From: Vibrio albus
GTDB taxonomy: Bacteria; Pseudomonadota; Gammaproteobacteria; Enterobacterales; Vibrionaceae
Length of the DNA stretch: 64,000 nt
Direction: 5' to 3'
NCBI RefSeq assembly: GCF_003144035.1
Contig: NZ_QFWT01000005.1
Location: 62,001-126,000 of the forward strand
Notes under the pieces: model-generated
Told to the model about the DNA's origin: nothing
What the model saw: only the letters and a program-made list of their open reading frames with translations
Database searches by the model: none
Shown: positions 18,835 through 27,384 of the stretch, one piece after another
Numbering within the stretch: the first letter of the stretch is position 1
Layout: each line of letters starts with the position of its first letter
Translations under genes and position numbers: made by a program

Positions 18835-19119
18835 TTAAGCGAGAAAGTAGGAGCGTCTGTCCAAGCTCTTTCTAACGCCTAATTGTTCAAACTTATTCAG
18901 ACAGTACAAACCTAACCAGCCTATACCAGTACCAGGTAAACCAACCAGAAGGGCACCCCATGTGAATTTATCAATTAGGTGTGGTTCTGAAATTAAATCA
19001 ACGAATACTAAAAGTAGAAAAAGATCTCCCAGATACGCCAGAAAACCAAAGACCCCGGTTGCGATAACGCGGACTATTTCCGGAAGATTAAATAAGTCAA
19101 ATTGATAGAAATTTTTCAT
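18835..19119 (-). CDS. Small two-segment membrane protein, unknown
   Basis: A 94-residue protein with two hydrophobic segments (about residues 16-42, VIATGVFGFLAYLGDLFLLLVFV; and about 53-72, WGALLVGLPGTGIGWLGLY) and a basic C-terminus. No family recognised. The ribosome binding site is weak (GAGTG). Coding status is supported by its length, its clean membrane pattern and the absence of other candidates here, but is not certain. Confidence 0.5.
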   Translation of the reverse strand: MKNFYQFDLFNLPEIVRVIATGVFGFLAYLGDLFLLLVFVDLISEPHLIDKFTWGALLVGLPGTGIGWLGLYCLNKFEQLGVRKSLDRRSYFLA

Positions 19120-19329
19120 CTAAACACACTCGAAGTATCGGCTTTTATTCACTAGTGGTGACAAAAGGCTAGTCAATTAAACACATATTCAGATGTTCGG
19201 TAAATTGGGTCAATCAAGAATAGAATTAAGATGTAGAAAGTGTCGGATACGACACACTGCAGGGGATGTCAAATAAATCGGTCAGAGTTCGTCTGGCTTA
19301 TATTGATAATGGACGAGGTGTATTTGTTA

Positions 19330-19674
19330 TTATTGGTTGTCTTTCACCTGCTCCTCTGCCAAAGAAGTAGCGAGCTTCACAAGCTCCCGACAGCCTTCTC
19401 GGCTTTCACGAATATCAGTACAGTAGATAGAACCTGTCTTTTGATGAAATTTATGCAGAAGTTTTTCTGCTGCCTGATTATCACCTGAAACCATTAATGC
19501 GGAGTAGATAGCGCCGCAGATCCCTCCTTCAGCCCGACCCCCACCTAATGCACTGGCCTGGTAGATTGTGATTTCGGAGATATTACGCTCCTGCTGAAAA
19601 GTTTTCAGTACAGATTGAGCGCAGTTATACCCTTCTTTACCATGGAAGTATTTGGCTGCCTGCTTAGATTTCAT
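19330..19674 (-). CDS. C_GCAxxG_C_C family protein
   Basis: A 114-residue cysteine-rich protein. Conserved cysteines appear in YNCAQSVL, GGICGAIYSAL, IYCTD and EGCREL, with the Gly-rich ALGGGRAEGGICGA in the centre, the pattern for which the family is named. Such proteins are often found with redox enzymes or transporters; no reaction is known. The ATG at 19674 follows AGGA at eight bases; an upstream in-frame ATG at 19713 gives 13 atypical residues. It lies upstream of the EIIC gene's 3' end on the same strand, 75 bases downstream of it, so the EIIC gene and this one may be cotranscribed. Confidence 0.82.
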   Translation of the reverse strand: MKSKQAAKYFHGKEGYNCAQSVLKTFQQERNISEITIYQASALGGGRAEGGICGAIYSALMVSGDNQAAEKLLHKFHQKTGSIYCTDIRESREGCRELVKLATSLAEEQVKDNQ

Positions 19675-19748
19675 CTGACTATTCCTGTATATCGTGTTCG
19701 GCAACCTTAGCAAAATCCGCCGACCTTTACACCCGGAAAAATAGGGGT

Positions 19749-20786
19749 TTATTGCTGGGTCTGCTTGGTCGGTACCGTTTTTAACAGGATCGAGGCAACA
19801 ATAAATGAGACGGCCATGGACGCAAAGATAGAACAGAGAACCCCAAACATAGACGACCTTGGTGCCATCAACATGACGGCAAAAATAGAGCCCGGAGAGG
19901 CTGGTGAGACCAATCCCGCATCAAACAGAGTCAGAGTAAACACACCAACCATGCCGCCGGCAATAGCGGCTAAAATCAGGCGGGGATTCATCAGAACATA
20001 GGGGAAATAGATTTCATGGATACCACCAAAGAAATGGATCACACTGGCACCTAAGCCCGTTCTTTTTGTGGCTCCGGGGCCAACAAATACATAGGCCAGA
20101 AGAATGCCCATACCCGGCCCTGGATTGGCTTCGATCAGGAAGAAAATCGACTGGCCAGCCTCATTAACCTGCTGGACACCCAGTGGAGAGAAAAGGCCGT
20201 GGTTAACCGCGTTATTCAGGAACATAATTTTCGCCGGCTCAACAAAAATAGATGTCAGAGGGAGAAGTCCGGCATTAATAAGAAAACTGACCGCACCGGT
20301 CAGGAATGTATTGATGACTGTCAGTGCCGGGCCTATCAGGTAATAGGCAATAACGGCTAGCATCATCCCTATGATGCCGGCGGACAGATTATTCACCAGC
20401 ATCTCAAAGCCACGTTTTACTTTTCCTTCAATCTGCTTATCAAAGGTTTTAATGAAGTAGCCACCCAACGGGCCCAGTATCATTGCCCCCAGAAACATGG
20501 GAATATCAGTACCGACTATCGCCCCCATTGTTGCTGTGGTGCCGACAATCGCTCCGCGTTCACCGCCAACTAGTTTCCCGCCGGTATGCCCTATCAGCAT
20601 TGGCAGCATATAGATGATCATAGGGTGAGTTAAGCTGGCTAATGCTTCGTTGGGTAACCATCCGGAAGGCATGAACAGGGCAGCGATAATTCCCCACGCA
20701 ATAAAAGCGCCAATATTAGGAAGCACCATATTCGACAGAAAGCGACCAAAACTGTGTAACTTAATTTTTGTACTTGGCTGTAGCAT
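19749..20786 (-). CDS. PTS mannitol-type EIIC permease, stand-alone
   Basis: A 345-residue inner-membrane protein homologous to the EIIC domain of the mannitol permease Mtl[19 protein letters not shown] at the start, [20 protein letters not shown], and the substrate-site region [15 protein letters not shown]. It ends straight after the membrane domain ([14 protein letters not shown]), so the EIIB and EIIA domains of MtlA are missing, and none is encoded nearby. The start at 20786 gives the family N-terminus; an upstream frame to 20954 reads through the promoter. Sugar uptake would require IIB/IIA partners elsewhere. A CRP-like site lies 89 bases upstream. Confidence 0.85.
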   Translation of the reverse strand: MLQPSTKIKLHSFGRFLSNMVLPNIGAFIAWGIIAALFMPSGWLPNEALASLTHPMIIYMLPMLIGHTGGKLVGGERGAIVGTTATMGAIVGTDIPMFLGAMILGPLGGYFIKTFDKQIEGKVKRGFEMLVNNLSAGIIGMMLAVIAYYLIGPALTVINTFLTGAVSFLINAGLLPLTSIFVEPAKIMFLNNAVNHGLFSPLGVQQVNEAGQSIFFLIEANPGPGMGILLAYVFVGPGATKRTGLGASVIHFFGGIHEIYFPYVLMNPRLILAAIAGGMVGVFTLTLFDAGLVSPASPGSIFAVMLMAPRSSMFGVLCSIFASMAVSFIVASILLKTVPTKQTQQ

Positions 20787-20874
20787 AAAAAGTTGCCTAT
20801 AGGTGATAAGAACGATTGTCACTCCTGATTTTAGGATGAATGGCGTACTTTTTAAATAAGTTATTGTATATTGG

Positions 20875-20890
20875 TGTGATCCTGCACATA
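20875..20890. promoter_or_regulatory. Partial CRP-like site
   Basis: TGTGA-TCCTGC-ACATA has one perfect half-site and one weak one. It lies between the divergent EIIC gene and the gene at 20973, where catabolite control of a PTS gene would be expected. Confidence 0.3.
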
Positions 20891-20972
20891 CGAATAGTAC
20901 CTGTAACGATTTGAGAAAAAGAGTCTTTAGGGGAGATCGGTGGCATTTTTGCATTTATAAAGAGAGACCATG

Positions 20973-21254
20973 ATGGCTAAAAAGCCGGATAGAATAACGG
21001 CTATGCAGCAGATCATTGATGCTGTTAAGGCTGAATTTCCGTTGTATCAGGAAGACACCTTTGTATGTGGGCCGGATAATACCTGTATTGGCTGTCCTAA
21101 GAAGCTAATGGAAATGGTGGATTCGGAGTTGCAATACTGGCAGTACCAGGTTGACAGAAGAATTCCACCGACATTCGATGAGCTTTACCGGTTCGGTAAA
21201 ATGTGTAAAAACATCCGTCGGTCTTTAGTGCGCAATAACAGGATTCCTGCCTGA
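20973..21254 (+). CDS. Conserved small cysteine-containing protein, unknown
   Basis: A 93-residue soluble protein starting MAKKPDRITAMQQ. A cluster FVCGPDNTCIGCPKKLMEM (residues 31-49) carries three Cys spaced C-x5-C-x2-C, which could bind a metal. The rest is helical and charged. The ATG at 20970 just before is also possible (AAAGAGAGACC precedes both). Similar short proteins are conserved in Vibrio, to my recollection, without a known role. Divergent from the EIIC gene. Confidence 0.68.
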   Translation: MAKKPDRITAMQQIIDAVKAEFPLYQEDTFVCGPDNTCIGCPKKLMEMVDSELQYWQYQVDRRIPPTFDELYRFGKMCKNIRRSLVRNNRIPA

Positions 21255-21324
21255 TAGCACACTAATACAATTGCAATATTTACCATACAGTCTAAACTGA
21301 GAGCTGATCAAAAAGAGAAGAGTA

Positions 21325-21429
21325 ATGATTATGACTTTCAAACAGGCTTATTTATATTTCTTTGCGTGGGCTGCCGGTCTGGGACTGGTTTTACCATTTA
21401 TTGTCCTTTATTTGGCGGCCTCTCGCTGA
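21325..21429 (+). CDS. Tiny single-span membrane protein (34 residues)
   Basis: An open frame of 34 codons beginning MIMTFKQAYLYFF, with one hydrophobic segment from residue 8 to 31 and a C-terminal SR. GAGAAGAG lies just upstream of the ATG at 21325; a second ATG follows at 21331. A terminator hairpin comes 28 bases after the stop, which supports an independent transcript. No family recognised. Short single-span proteins often modulate larger membrane complexes, but no partner is indicated. Confidence 0.6.
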   Translation: MIMTFKQAYLYFFAWAAGLGLVLPFIVLYLAASR

Positions 21430-21456
21430 GAATTAATACAATAATGTTATAGTCTG

Positions 21457-21496
21457 GAGGAAGCAGGCTACGCTCAACTGGTCTGCTTCTTCTTTT
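21457..21496 (+). terminator. Intrinsic terminator after the 34-residue protein
   Basis: GAGGAAGCAGGC and GTCTGCTTCTTC pair over twelve positions including two G-U pairs, followed by TTTT. It closes the transcript of the tiny gene and possibly of the gene at 20973. Confidence 0.7.
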
Positions 21497-21635
21497 AATC
21501 ACAATGTTCCTGTCCATTATCTGCTCCCTGCCTGCTCTTGTCTGACTAAACCCTTATAGAACGTGTTGTATTTTCATTATGCATTAATCGGTATACTGTC
21601 CTGACTTCATATTTCAGATTAGTCGAGACCTCATA

Positions 21636-22859
21636 GTGAAAAGTTCCTCTTCTCCCCGTTCATGGCAGACCCCCAAGAATTTTCTGATTCTTATTTCTAT
21701 TGTTGTTCCGATTGCATTTTCGACCTGGATGGCTTTGCTGAATAATTTTGCTGTGGAAAAGGCGAACTTTTCTGGGGCGGATATCGGGTTGCTACAAAGC
21801 GTGCGGGAAATTCCCGGATTTCTGGCTTTCACTGCGGTATTTATTCTGCTGTTTATCCGTGAGCAGCGGTTTATGATTCTGTCGCTGATTATACTGGTGA
21901 CGGGAACCATGATAACCGGTCTGTTCCCGTCTCTGGGTGGACTATTGTGTACGACTTTGCTGATGTCTACAGGGTTTCACTACTTTGAAACATTAAAACA
22001 GTCGCTGTCACTACAATGGTTGACCAAAGAAGAAGCCCCGGAAGTACTAGGCAAACTGATTTCTGTCGGAGCGCTTGCGTCTTTGTGTTCCTATGCGGGG
22101 TTATGGCTATTATTGGAATACTTCAAGCTGGATTATGTCTGGGCTTACGGTATCACGGGCGGAGTGGCTCTGACTGTCGTGATTATTATTGCTTTGTCTT
22201 TCCCTGTATTTGAAGCACAGACCGTGCAGACGAAAAAACTGGTTTTGAGAAAGCGCTACTGGCTTTATTACGCGTTAACTTTTATGAGTGGTGCTCGAAG
22301 ACAGATCTTTACCGTATTCGCTGGTTTTTTGATGGTTGAGAAATTCCATTACTCGGCAGCTGATATTTCTCTGCTTTTTTTAATCAACTACTCATTTAAC
22401 TGGCTGTTTGCTAAAAAGATCGGTCAGTTGATCGGTAAAGTCGGAGAGCGGAAGGCGCTTATCTTCGAATATATCGGGCTGGGTGTGGTTTTCACCGGAT
22501 ATGCTTTTGTCTGCTCGCCAGAGTGGGCCGCTGCCTTGTACGTCGTGGATCATCTGTTTTTTGCATTGGCTCTGGCAATAAAAACCTATTTCCAGAAAAT
22601 TGCCGATCCGGCGGATATGGCCTCAACCGCAGGGGTGTCCTTTACGATTAATCACATTGCGGCAGTAGTGATCCCCGTTACCTTTGGTATGGTCTGGTTA
22701 ATTTCACCTTCTGCCGTTTTTCTGATGGGAACCGGCATGGCCGTGGTATCACTGCTTCTTTCATTAAATATTCCAGAACATCCGCAGGAAGGTAATGAAG
22801 TCAGAATGTTTAAATGGACCGGTAAAAATCTGGCATCTGACACGGGAGGACAACAATGA
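21636..22859 (+). CDS. MFS transporter
   Basis: A 407-residue inner-membrane protein with about eleven to twelve hydrophobic segments and the MFS-type internal repeat. The family's inter-helix signature is weak; the stretch GADIGLLQSVREIPGFLAF follows the first helix, and a basic loop (KKLVLRKRYW) separates the halves. The start is GTG at 21636, giving MKSSSSPRSWQTPKNFL; no better start is seen. Its stop overlaps the next ATG by four bases, so it forms an operon with the NUDIX and LysE genes. Substrate unknown. Confidence 0.85.
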   Translation: MKSSSSPRSWQTPKNFLILISIVVPIAFSTWMALLNNFAVEKANFSGADIGLLQSVREIPGFLAFTAVFILLFIREQRFMILSLIILVTGTMITGLFPSLGGLLCTTLLMSTGFHYFETLKQSLSLQWLTKEEAPEVLGKLISVGALASLCSYAGLWLLLEYFKLDYVWAYGITGGVALTVVIIIALSFPVFEAQTVQTKKLVLRKRYWLYYALTFMSGARRQIFTVFAGFLMVEKFHYSAADISLLFLINYSFNWLFAKKIGQLIGKVGERKALIFEYIGLGVVFTGYAFVCSPEWAAALYVVDHLFFALALAIKTYFQKIADPADMASTAGVSFTINHIAAVVIPVTFGMVWLISPSAVFLMGTGMAVVSLLLSLNIPEHPQEGNEVRMFKWTGKNLASDTGGQQ

Positions 22860-23359
22860 GCTATTGTTGCCCAACGTGCGGACATCCGACACTGGAGGCG
22901 GTATCTGATAAGCAGTTTGTGTGTACAGAGTGTCAGTTTACGTTTTTCCAGAATGTTGCTGCTGCGGTTATGGTCGCGATTTGTTATCAGAGTGAGTTGC
23001 TGGTCGCGACCAGAGCACACGATCCCGGTAAGGGGATGTGGGATCTTCCGGGTGGGTTTGTGGATCCTGATGAGTCTCTTGAAGAGGCGGTTGTCAGAGA
23101 GCTGCGTGAAGAGTTGGGGATTGTGATTTCTGGAGCTCGGTATGTGTTTTCAAACAGCAATACCTATTTATATAAAGGTATAGAGTATAAAACCTGTGAC
23201 GCTTTTTTCATCGTAGACCTGGATGAAAAACCCCTGATGCAGGCTCAGGATGATGTTGCCGCGATTGAGTGGGTCAAACTGGACGAGGTGGATCCAGATA
23301 AATTTGCTTTTGGCTCTGCCAAAAAAGCATTGCTTGAGTTAAAAAGAAAAGGGAGGTGA
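22856..23359 (+). CDS. NUDIX hydrolase with N-terminal zinc ribbon
   Basis: A 167-residue protein. Residues 4-26 form a zinc ribbon (CCPTC and CTEC). The NUDIX box is complete: G-FVDPD-E-SLEEAVV-REL-REELG near residues 67-88, predicting hydrolysis of a nucleoside diphosphate linked to another group with Mg2+. The architecture is like NudC/NADH pyrophosphatase-type and YfcD-type proteins, but shorter than NudC. ATGA overlap with the MFS gene upstream and a five-base gap to the LysE gene downstream show a tight operon. Substrate unknown. Confidence 0.9.
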   Translation: MSYCCPTCGHPTLEAVSDKQFVCTECQFTFFQNVAAAVMVAICYQSELLVATRAHDPGKGMWDLPGGFVDPDESLEEAVVRELREELGIVISGARYVFSNSNTYLYKGIEYKTCDAFFIVDLDEKPLMQAQDDVAAIEWVKLDEVDPDKFAFGSAKKALLELKRKGR

Positions 23360-23364
23360 GTTAA

Positions 23365-23985
23365 ATGAATATTGCGTTACTAAGTGTTTTTATCCCGACA
23401 TTCTTTTTTGTATCTATTACTCCGGGTATGTGCATGACACTGGCGCTGAGCCTGGGAATGAGCGTTGGTTATAAGCGAACACTCTGGATGATGGCCGGAG
23501 AAGTGGTCGGAGTCGCATTAGTTTCTGTTGCCGCTGTGGTCGGCATTGCAACGGTGATGTTGAATTATCCCTGGCTTTTTATGGCCTTTAAAGCTGTGGG
23601 AGCGAGTTATCTGTTTTATCTTGGCGTTCAGATGTGGCGCTCTAAGGGGAAATTGGCATTAAGTGGAAATGAGGAACCTGTTGAAGTCGGCAAGGACTGG
23701 GATCTGGTTGTGCAGGGCTTTGTTACTGCAATAGCGAACCCTAAAGGCTGGGCATTTATGATCTCGTTGCTGCCACCGTTTATTGACCAGAGTAAGTCAG
23801 TTTCCCACCAACTGGTGCTGCTGGTTTCTATTATCATGATTTCCGAGTTTATCTGTATGACGCTGTACGCGACGGGTGGTAAAGGGCTGAAAAAGGCGCT
23901 TGGACAGGCAGAAAATGTTCGGTTGATGAACCGTATTTCCGGTTCGTTGATGATGGGCGTGGGTGTCTGGCTTTTCCTGAGTTAA
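23365..23985 (+). CDS. LysE/RhtB family exporter
   Basis: A 206-residue inner-membrane protein with six hydrophobic segments and the family N-terminus (FFFVSITPGMCMTLALSLGMSVGYKRT), where TPGM replaces the usual TPGP. The central AIANPKGWAFMISLLPPFI motif is also typical. These proteins export amino acids such as homoserine, threonine or lysine. AAAGGGAGGTGAGT precedes the ATG. It is the last gene of the MFS-NUDIX-LysE operon. Substrate not predictable. Confidence 0.9.
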   Translation: MNIALLSVFIPTFFFVSITPGMCMTLALSLGMSVGYKRTLWMMAGEVVGVALVSVAAVVGIATVMLNYPWLFMAFKAVGASYLFYLGVQMWRSKGKLALSGNEEPVEVGKDWDLVVQGFVTAIANPKGWAFMISLLPPFIDQSKSVSHQLVLLVSIIMISEFICMTLYATGGKGLKKALGQAENVRLMNRISGSLMMGVGVWLFLS

Positions 23986-24113
23986 GACAGCTTACAGATT
24001 AATGTATAAGGGACGTTCATCTTCACAAATAACTAAATAATTTTTCATATGGCTAGATTTGTATTTTGTTTTGATATACCATGTATATACATTGTAAATA
24101 AAGGAGATAGCTT

Positions 24114-24212
24114 ATGAAACCAGAAATGATTGAATTTTCGGCTTTTGGTCTTGTTGAACGAATCTGTCTGTTCTCATTGACCGTTGTGTTTTCTGTTCTG
24201 GCTTTAGTGTAA
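24114..24212 (+). CDS. Tiny single-span membrane protein (32 residues)
   Basis: An open frame of 32 codons, MKPEMIEFSAFGLVERI followed by a hydrophobic segment to the end (CLFSLTVVFSVLALV). AAAGGAG lies eight bases before the ATG, the best ribosome binding site in the area. AT-rich promoter-like DNA (TTGATA at 24071) is upstream and a long hairpin follows the stop. No family recognised; translation is likely, function unknown. Confidence 0.62.
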   Translation: MKPEMIEFSAFGLVERICLFSLTVVFSVLALV

Positions 24213-24228
24213 ATAACGATTATAGATT

Positions 24229-24282
24229 CACTGTGTCATTTGGCGGTAGCCGCATTAGTGCGGCTTGCCACAGACACTAGTG
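24229..24282 (+). repeat. Long imperfect hairpin downstream of the 32-residue protein
   Basis: Nested arms: CACTGTGTC with GACACTAGTG, TGGC with GCCA, AGCCGCA with TGCGGCT, loop TTAG. The stem covers about 20 pairs with small bulges. No T run follows directly. It may be a terminator, an mRNA-stabilising structure or part of a repeat family. Confidence 0.6.
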
Positions 24283-24390
24283 CTTTCCCGATTTTCCCGT
24301 CCCTCTCAATCCCGATGTATTCTATTCTGCCTAAGCTGTTTTTTGCTCTAGCTAGGAAGATAGTTGATTAAGAAAAATTCTGAACACGCC

Positions 24391-24921
24391 CTAAAACGGA
24401 CTCTCTTTGTTCAGCGCATTACACATTTCGATAATGGACAGTGATAAGCTGGATTTGATGATTCGTTGTTGTCTTAGCAGCTGCAGCTGATAAAACTCTG
24501 AATCCATATTCTCATCAGGGGTGGTCACATCCAGCTGTGCCATGCTCATGCTTTTCAGCAGCCGGAGTTCTTTTATTGAAGATAAGATGAGGGGATCGGT
24601 GAACTGATATTCCTGAACGTCATTATTCAGTTCATTTCTCAGTTTTATAATGTCTTCCATATCATGATAAACGTCATCAGGAATAACGCCTAAGCCATAA
24701 AGGAGTTTCAGGCGGACGGGAAGGTTTCCAAGTGGGCCGGAATCGTGCAGCAGAGGGCCGACAACAGACTGTACCGCAAAGTTATCTTTGCGGAAAATTC
24801 TCTGCATAAGAGCATCAATAGCTTCCTCCAGTATTTCTACTGCAGTAATAAAAAATCCCCGGACGGATGGGGTGCTATTCAGCCTTTCAATAATGTCGGT
24901 TTCGTTAAATGCTGCGGTCAT
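24391..24921 (-). CDS. MltR family regulator (mannitol operon repressor type)
   Basis: A 176-residue helical protein of the MltR/YggD family: PSVRGFFITAVEILEEAIDALMQRIF, then GPLGNLPVRLKLLYGLGVIP and DIIKLRNELNND. MtlR represses the mannitol operon in E. coli and Vibrio cholerae through an unclear mechanism; the E. coli paralogue YggD lies beside the cryptic mannitol PTS genes. Here no mtlA-mtlD pair is adjacent; the nearest related gene is the orphan EIIC 3.6 kb away. It lacks a DNA-binding motif, as does the family. Confidence 0.85.
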   Translation of the reverse strand: MTAAFNETDIIERLNSTPSVRGFFITAVEILEEAIDALMQRIFRKDNFAVQSVVGPLLHDSGPLGNLPVRLKLLYGLGVIPDDVYHDMEDIIKLRNELNNDVQEYQFTDPLILSSIKELRLLKSMSMAQLDVTTPDENMDSEFYQLQLLRQQRIIKSSLSLSIIEMCNALNKESPF

Positions 24922-24963
24922 AACTGGGCGTTTGGTCTATCATTTTTGTATTCTAGCTCAATT

Positions 24964-24989
24964 ACACTGATTTTTAGCAGTGTTTTTTT
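24964..24989 (+). terminator. Rho-independent terminator, plus orientation
   Basis: ACACTG-ATTTTTAG-CAGTGT followed by seven T. It points along the plus strand but lies just upstream of the minus-strand mltR-type gene, so it has no obvious upstream gene. It may end an antisense transcript running through mltR. Confidence 0.55.
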
Positions 24990-25117
24990 CTCTATTAGTG
25001 CAGAGTGGATAGATTTTCGCCGCTCAGGTTACATGAATCCTCCTTAAGAGGATAGTGATATTCGCACGGGGGGCAGTTTAGTGCATATTTAATCGGCGGA
25101 GGTATCGAATTCGGAGA

Positions 25118-25166
25118 AGTACAATACTTAGGCACGCCCTGGTCAATACGACCTAAGTATTGCACT
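25118..25166. repeat. 15-base inverted repeat at the edge of the als remnant
   Basis: AGTACAATACTTAGG and CCTAAGTATTGCACT pair with one mismatch, 19 bases apart. It lies just past the 3' end of the broken rpiB gene. It could be a terminator stem or the remnant of an insertion. Confidence 0.5.
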
Positions 25167-25174
25167 GTAGCCGA

Positions 25175-25400
25175 TCAGTCTAGTTCGCCATTTTGTTCTA
25201 TCGTTTGTATCTGTTGTACTCTCTTTAAGTGTCGTTCCCCTTCAAAAGAAGCAGACAGCCAGCCCATATGCAGGGTAGTCAGTTCTTTCTTCTGAGTCTG
25301 CTCCCATATCAATGATTTCTATTCCCTGATTTTCAAGGTATTCCATGATCAATTCTTTCATTTTGTAACCTACATGGTCACTACCAATAGCGATTTTCAT
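25175..25400 (-). pseudogene. rpiB: rpiB (ribose/allose-6-phosphate isomerase) with internal deletion and frameshift
   Basis: The N-terminal 47 or so codons are clear RpiB: MKIAIGSDHVGYKMKE, NQGIEIIDMGAD, ERTDYPAYG. The frame then stops at a TGA, but a shifted frame gives the RpiB C-terminus, FEGERHLKRVQQIQTIE, ending in a TGA at 25175. An intact RpiB is about 150 residues; about half is missing between these ends, together with the catalytic Cys region. AAGGAG precedes the ATG. It is divergent from the als genes, as rpiB is in E. coli, so this was the isomerase of a D-allose locus. Confidence 0.85.
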
Positions 25401-25582
25401 AACTCCTTCATTTTTTAACCAAATTAATATTAAAAGTTAAAAAATAAAAAAGCAAAAATAAAAAAAACCCATTGAAACCGATTTTAATCAATGATTTACG
25501 GTATTTTTGGGTTTTATGTTTTATATTGATATTTATTTTTGTGATATTAAGTGTGTTTTTTGAACAGGGTAATGGCTAGATT

Positions 25583-26722
25583 ATGAACGAGCTGGGAATG
25601 AGTATCGATCTCGATGAAAAAGTGGAAAACCTGGCTATCTCTTACAAGTAAATGGTTGAAATCGCCAAAGCACTAGCGACCCATGCAAGAGTGCTTATCA
25701 TGGACGAACCGACATCATCTCTGACGGATAAAGAGGTTGATAAATTATTTGAAGTCACAAACCGACTTCGCTCAAACGGAACGGCCGTTGTTTATATTTC
25801 TCACAAGCTAAAAGAAATCAGACAAATCTGCGACAGATATTCGGTACTCCGTGATGGTCGTTCAATGGGGTCTGGTTTAGTTGAAGATACGACAGACAAA
25901 GACATTATTCGTCTGATGGTCGGGCGGGATATTGCAGAAGATCGATATCACTCAGCGACAAGTCATACCATTGAGCGATCCGAAATTCTCTTTTCAGTGA
26001 AAGGGATTACATCAAGTAATAGAAAAGCGGTTGTTGACGTCTCTTTTGATATTCGTCGTGGTGAAATTATGGGATTTGCCGGATTAGTTGGCGCAGGCAG
26101 GACGGAGATCATGAACTGTCTGTTTGGCATTGATCCCTTAGCATCAGGCAGCCTGTTCTATAAAGGTAAAAATATCACCCCAAAAGATCCTCTTGATGCC
26201 ATTAATAACGGGATAGCTTATGTGACAGAGTCCCGGCGTGAAAATGGATTTTTTGATAATTTCAATATCAGCCAGAATATTGCTATCGCTCGCTCATTAA
26301 AATCGGGTGGAAAGAGTGGAATGATGGGGCTATTTTCCAAATCGGAGGAAGATGAACTCTCTCATAAATACAAAAAAATTCTGGGTATTAAATGTGATTC
26401 TATCCATCAGAAAATAACAGATTTATCTGGAGGAAATCAGCAAAAGGTCATTATTTCAAAATGGATGGCTTCTAATCCGGATATCATTATTTTTGATGAA
26501 CCGACAAGGGGTATTGATGTCGGGGCTAAATCAGAAATTTATAAAATCATGCGTAAACTTTGTGATGATGGAAAAGTAGTAATTATGGTGTCTTCTGAAC
26601 TACCAGAGATCTTGGCAGTAAGCGATCGGGTTGCTGTAGTTAAAGAAGGGAAAATTTCTAATATTCTAGACAATGACGGAATTTCCGAAGAGGAGATAAT
26701 GAAATGGGCACTGCCACAATAG
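25583..26722 (+). pseudogene. alsA: alsA, D-allose ABC transporter ATPase, truncated and with a nonsense codon
   Basis: Matches the second two-thirds of a two-domain sugar ABC ATPase of the AlsA type. It begins in IDLDEKVENLAIS, is stopped by a TAA at 25649-25651 where relatives have Gln (YK-Q-MVEIAKAL), and stays open to 26722. The first Walker A and Q-loop are lost; remaining are the first Walker B (VLIMDEPTSSLT), the second domain with LVGAGRTEI, LSGGNQQKV and IIFDEPTRGID. GIAYVTESRRENGFF and the ending EIMKWALPQ identify AlsA. Restart at 25652 would make a 356-residue fragment lacking the first nucleotide site, so it is very unlikely to work. Confidence 0.88.
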
Positions 26723-27384
26723 AACAATCTCAAAAAAAAGTTAAAGTAAATTTCCCTGAAATATGGGGAAAATATGGAACACTCGGAATTCTGACATTAA
26801 TAGTAATGATTTTTGGTGTTAGCTCTCCGGAGTACTTCCTGACCGGAAATAATATCACTCAAATATTTACTCAATCTGCAGTAACCGTTCTGATTGGTAT
26901 GGGCGTATTCTTTGCCATATTAATTTCAGGTATTGACTTATCCGTTGGTGCCGTGCTGGCGTTGTCCGGGATGATTACTGCTAAATTAATGATTGCGGGA
27001 ATGAATCCGGTATTAGCCGCCCTGATTGGTGGTGTATTTGTCGGGGGTGGTTTAGGTGCCATAAATGGTGCGTTAGTTAACTATACTGGTCTGCATCCAT
27101 TTATTATTACATTGGGAACCAACTCAATTTTCAGAGGGATATTATTAATAATTTCGGATGCTAACTCAGTCTACGGATTTCCTTATGAGTTTTCCGATAT
27201 TTTTGCCGGAACATTATTAGGTATTCCAACCCCTGTTATTTTAGCTCTTGCAGTGGCCGGTTTACTATGGTTTATGACCACAAAAACGCGTATCGGAAGG
27301 AATATTTATGCGATAGGCGGAAATAAAGAGTCGGCTCACTTCTCGGGAATAAATGTAAAAAATCATACTTTAATTGTATTATGA
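26704..27384 (+). pseudogene. alsC: alsC, D-allose permease subunit, C-terminal truncation
   Basis: The 226 residues match the first two-thirds of AlsC: NITQIFTQSAVTVLIGMG, GIDLSVGAVLALSGMITAKL, TGLHPFIITLGTNSIFRG and ISDANSVYGF are family blocks. AlsC is about 325 residues; here the frame ends six bases before the stop of the convergent azlD, so the last membrane segments are lost. The gene overlaps alsA by 19 bases, as in a working operon. With rpiB and alsA also broken, the locus is dead. alsE and alsK are absent. Confidence 0.86.

Noticed and set aside
25467-25491. LacI-type operator between rpiB and alsA remnants
   Set aside because: ATTGA...TCAAT symmetry is too weak and E. coli als is controlled by an RpiR-type protein, not LacI.
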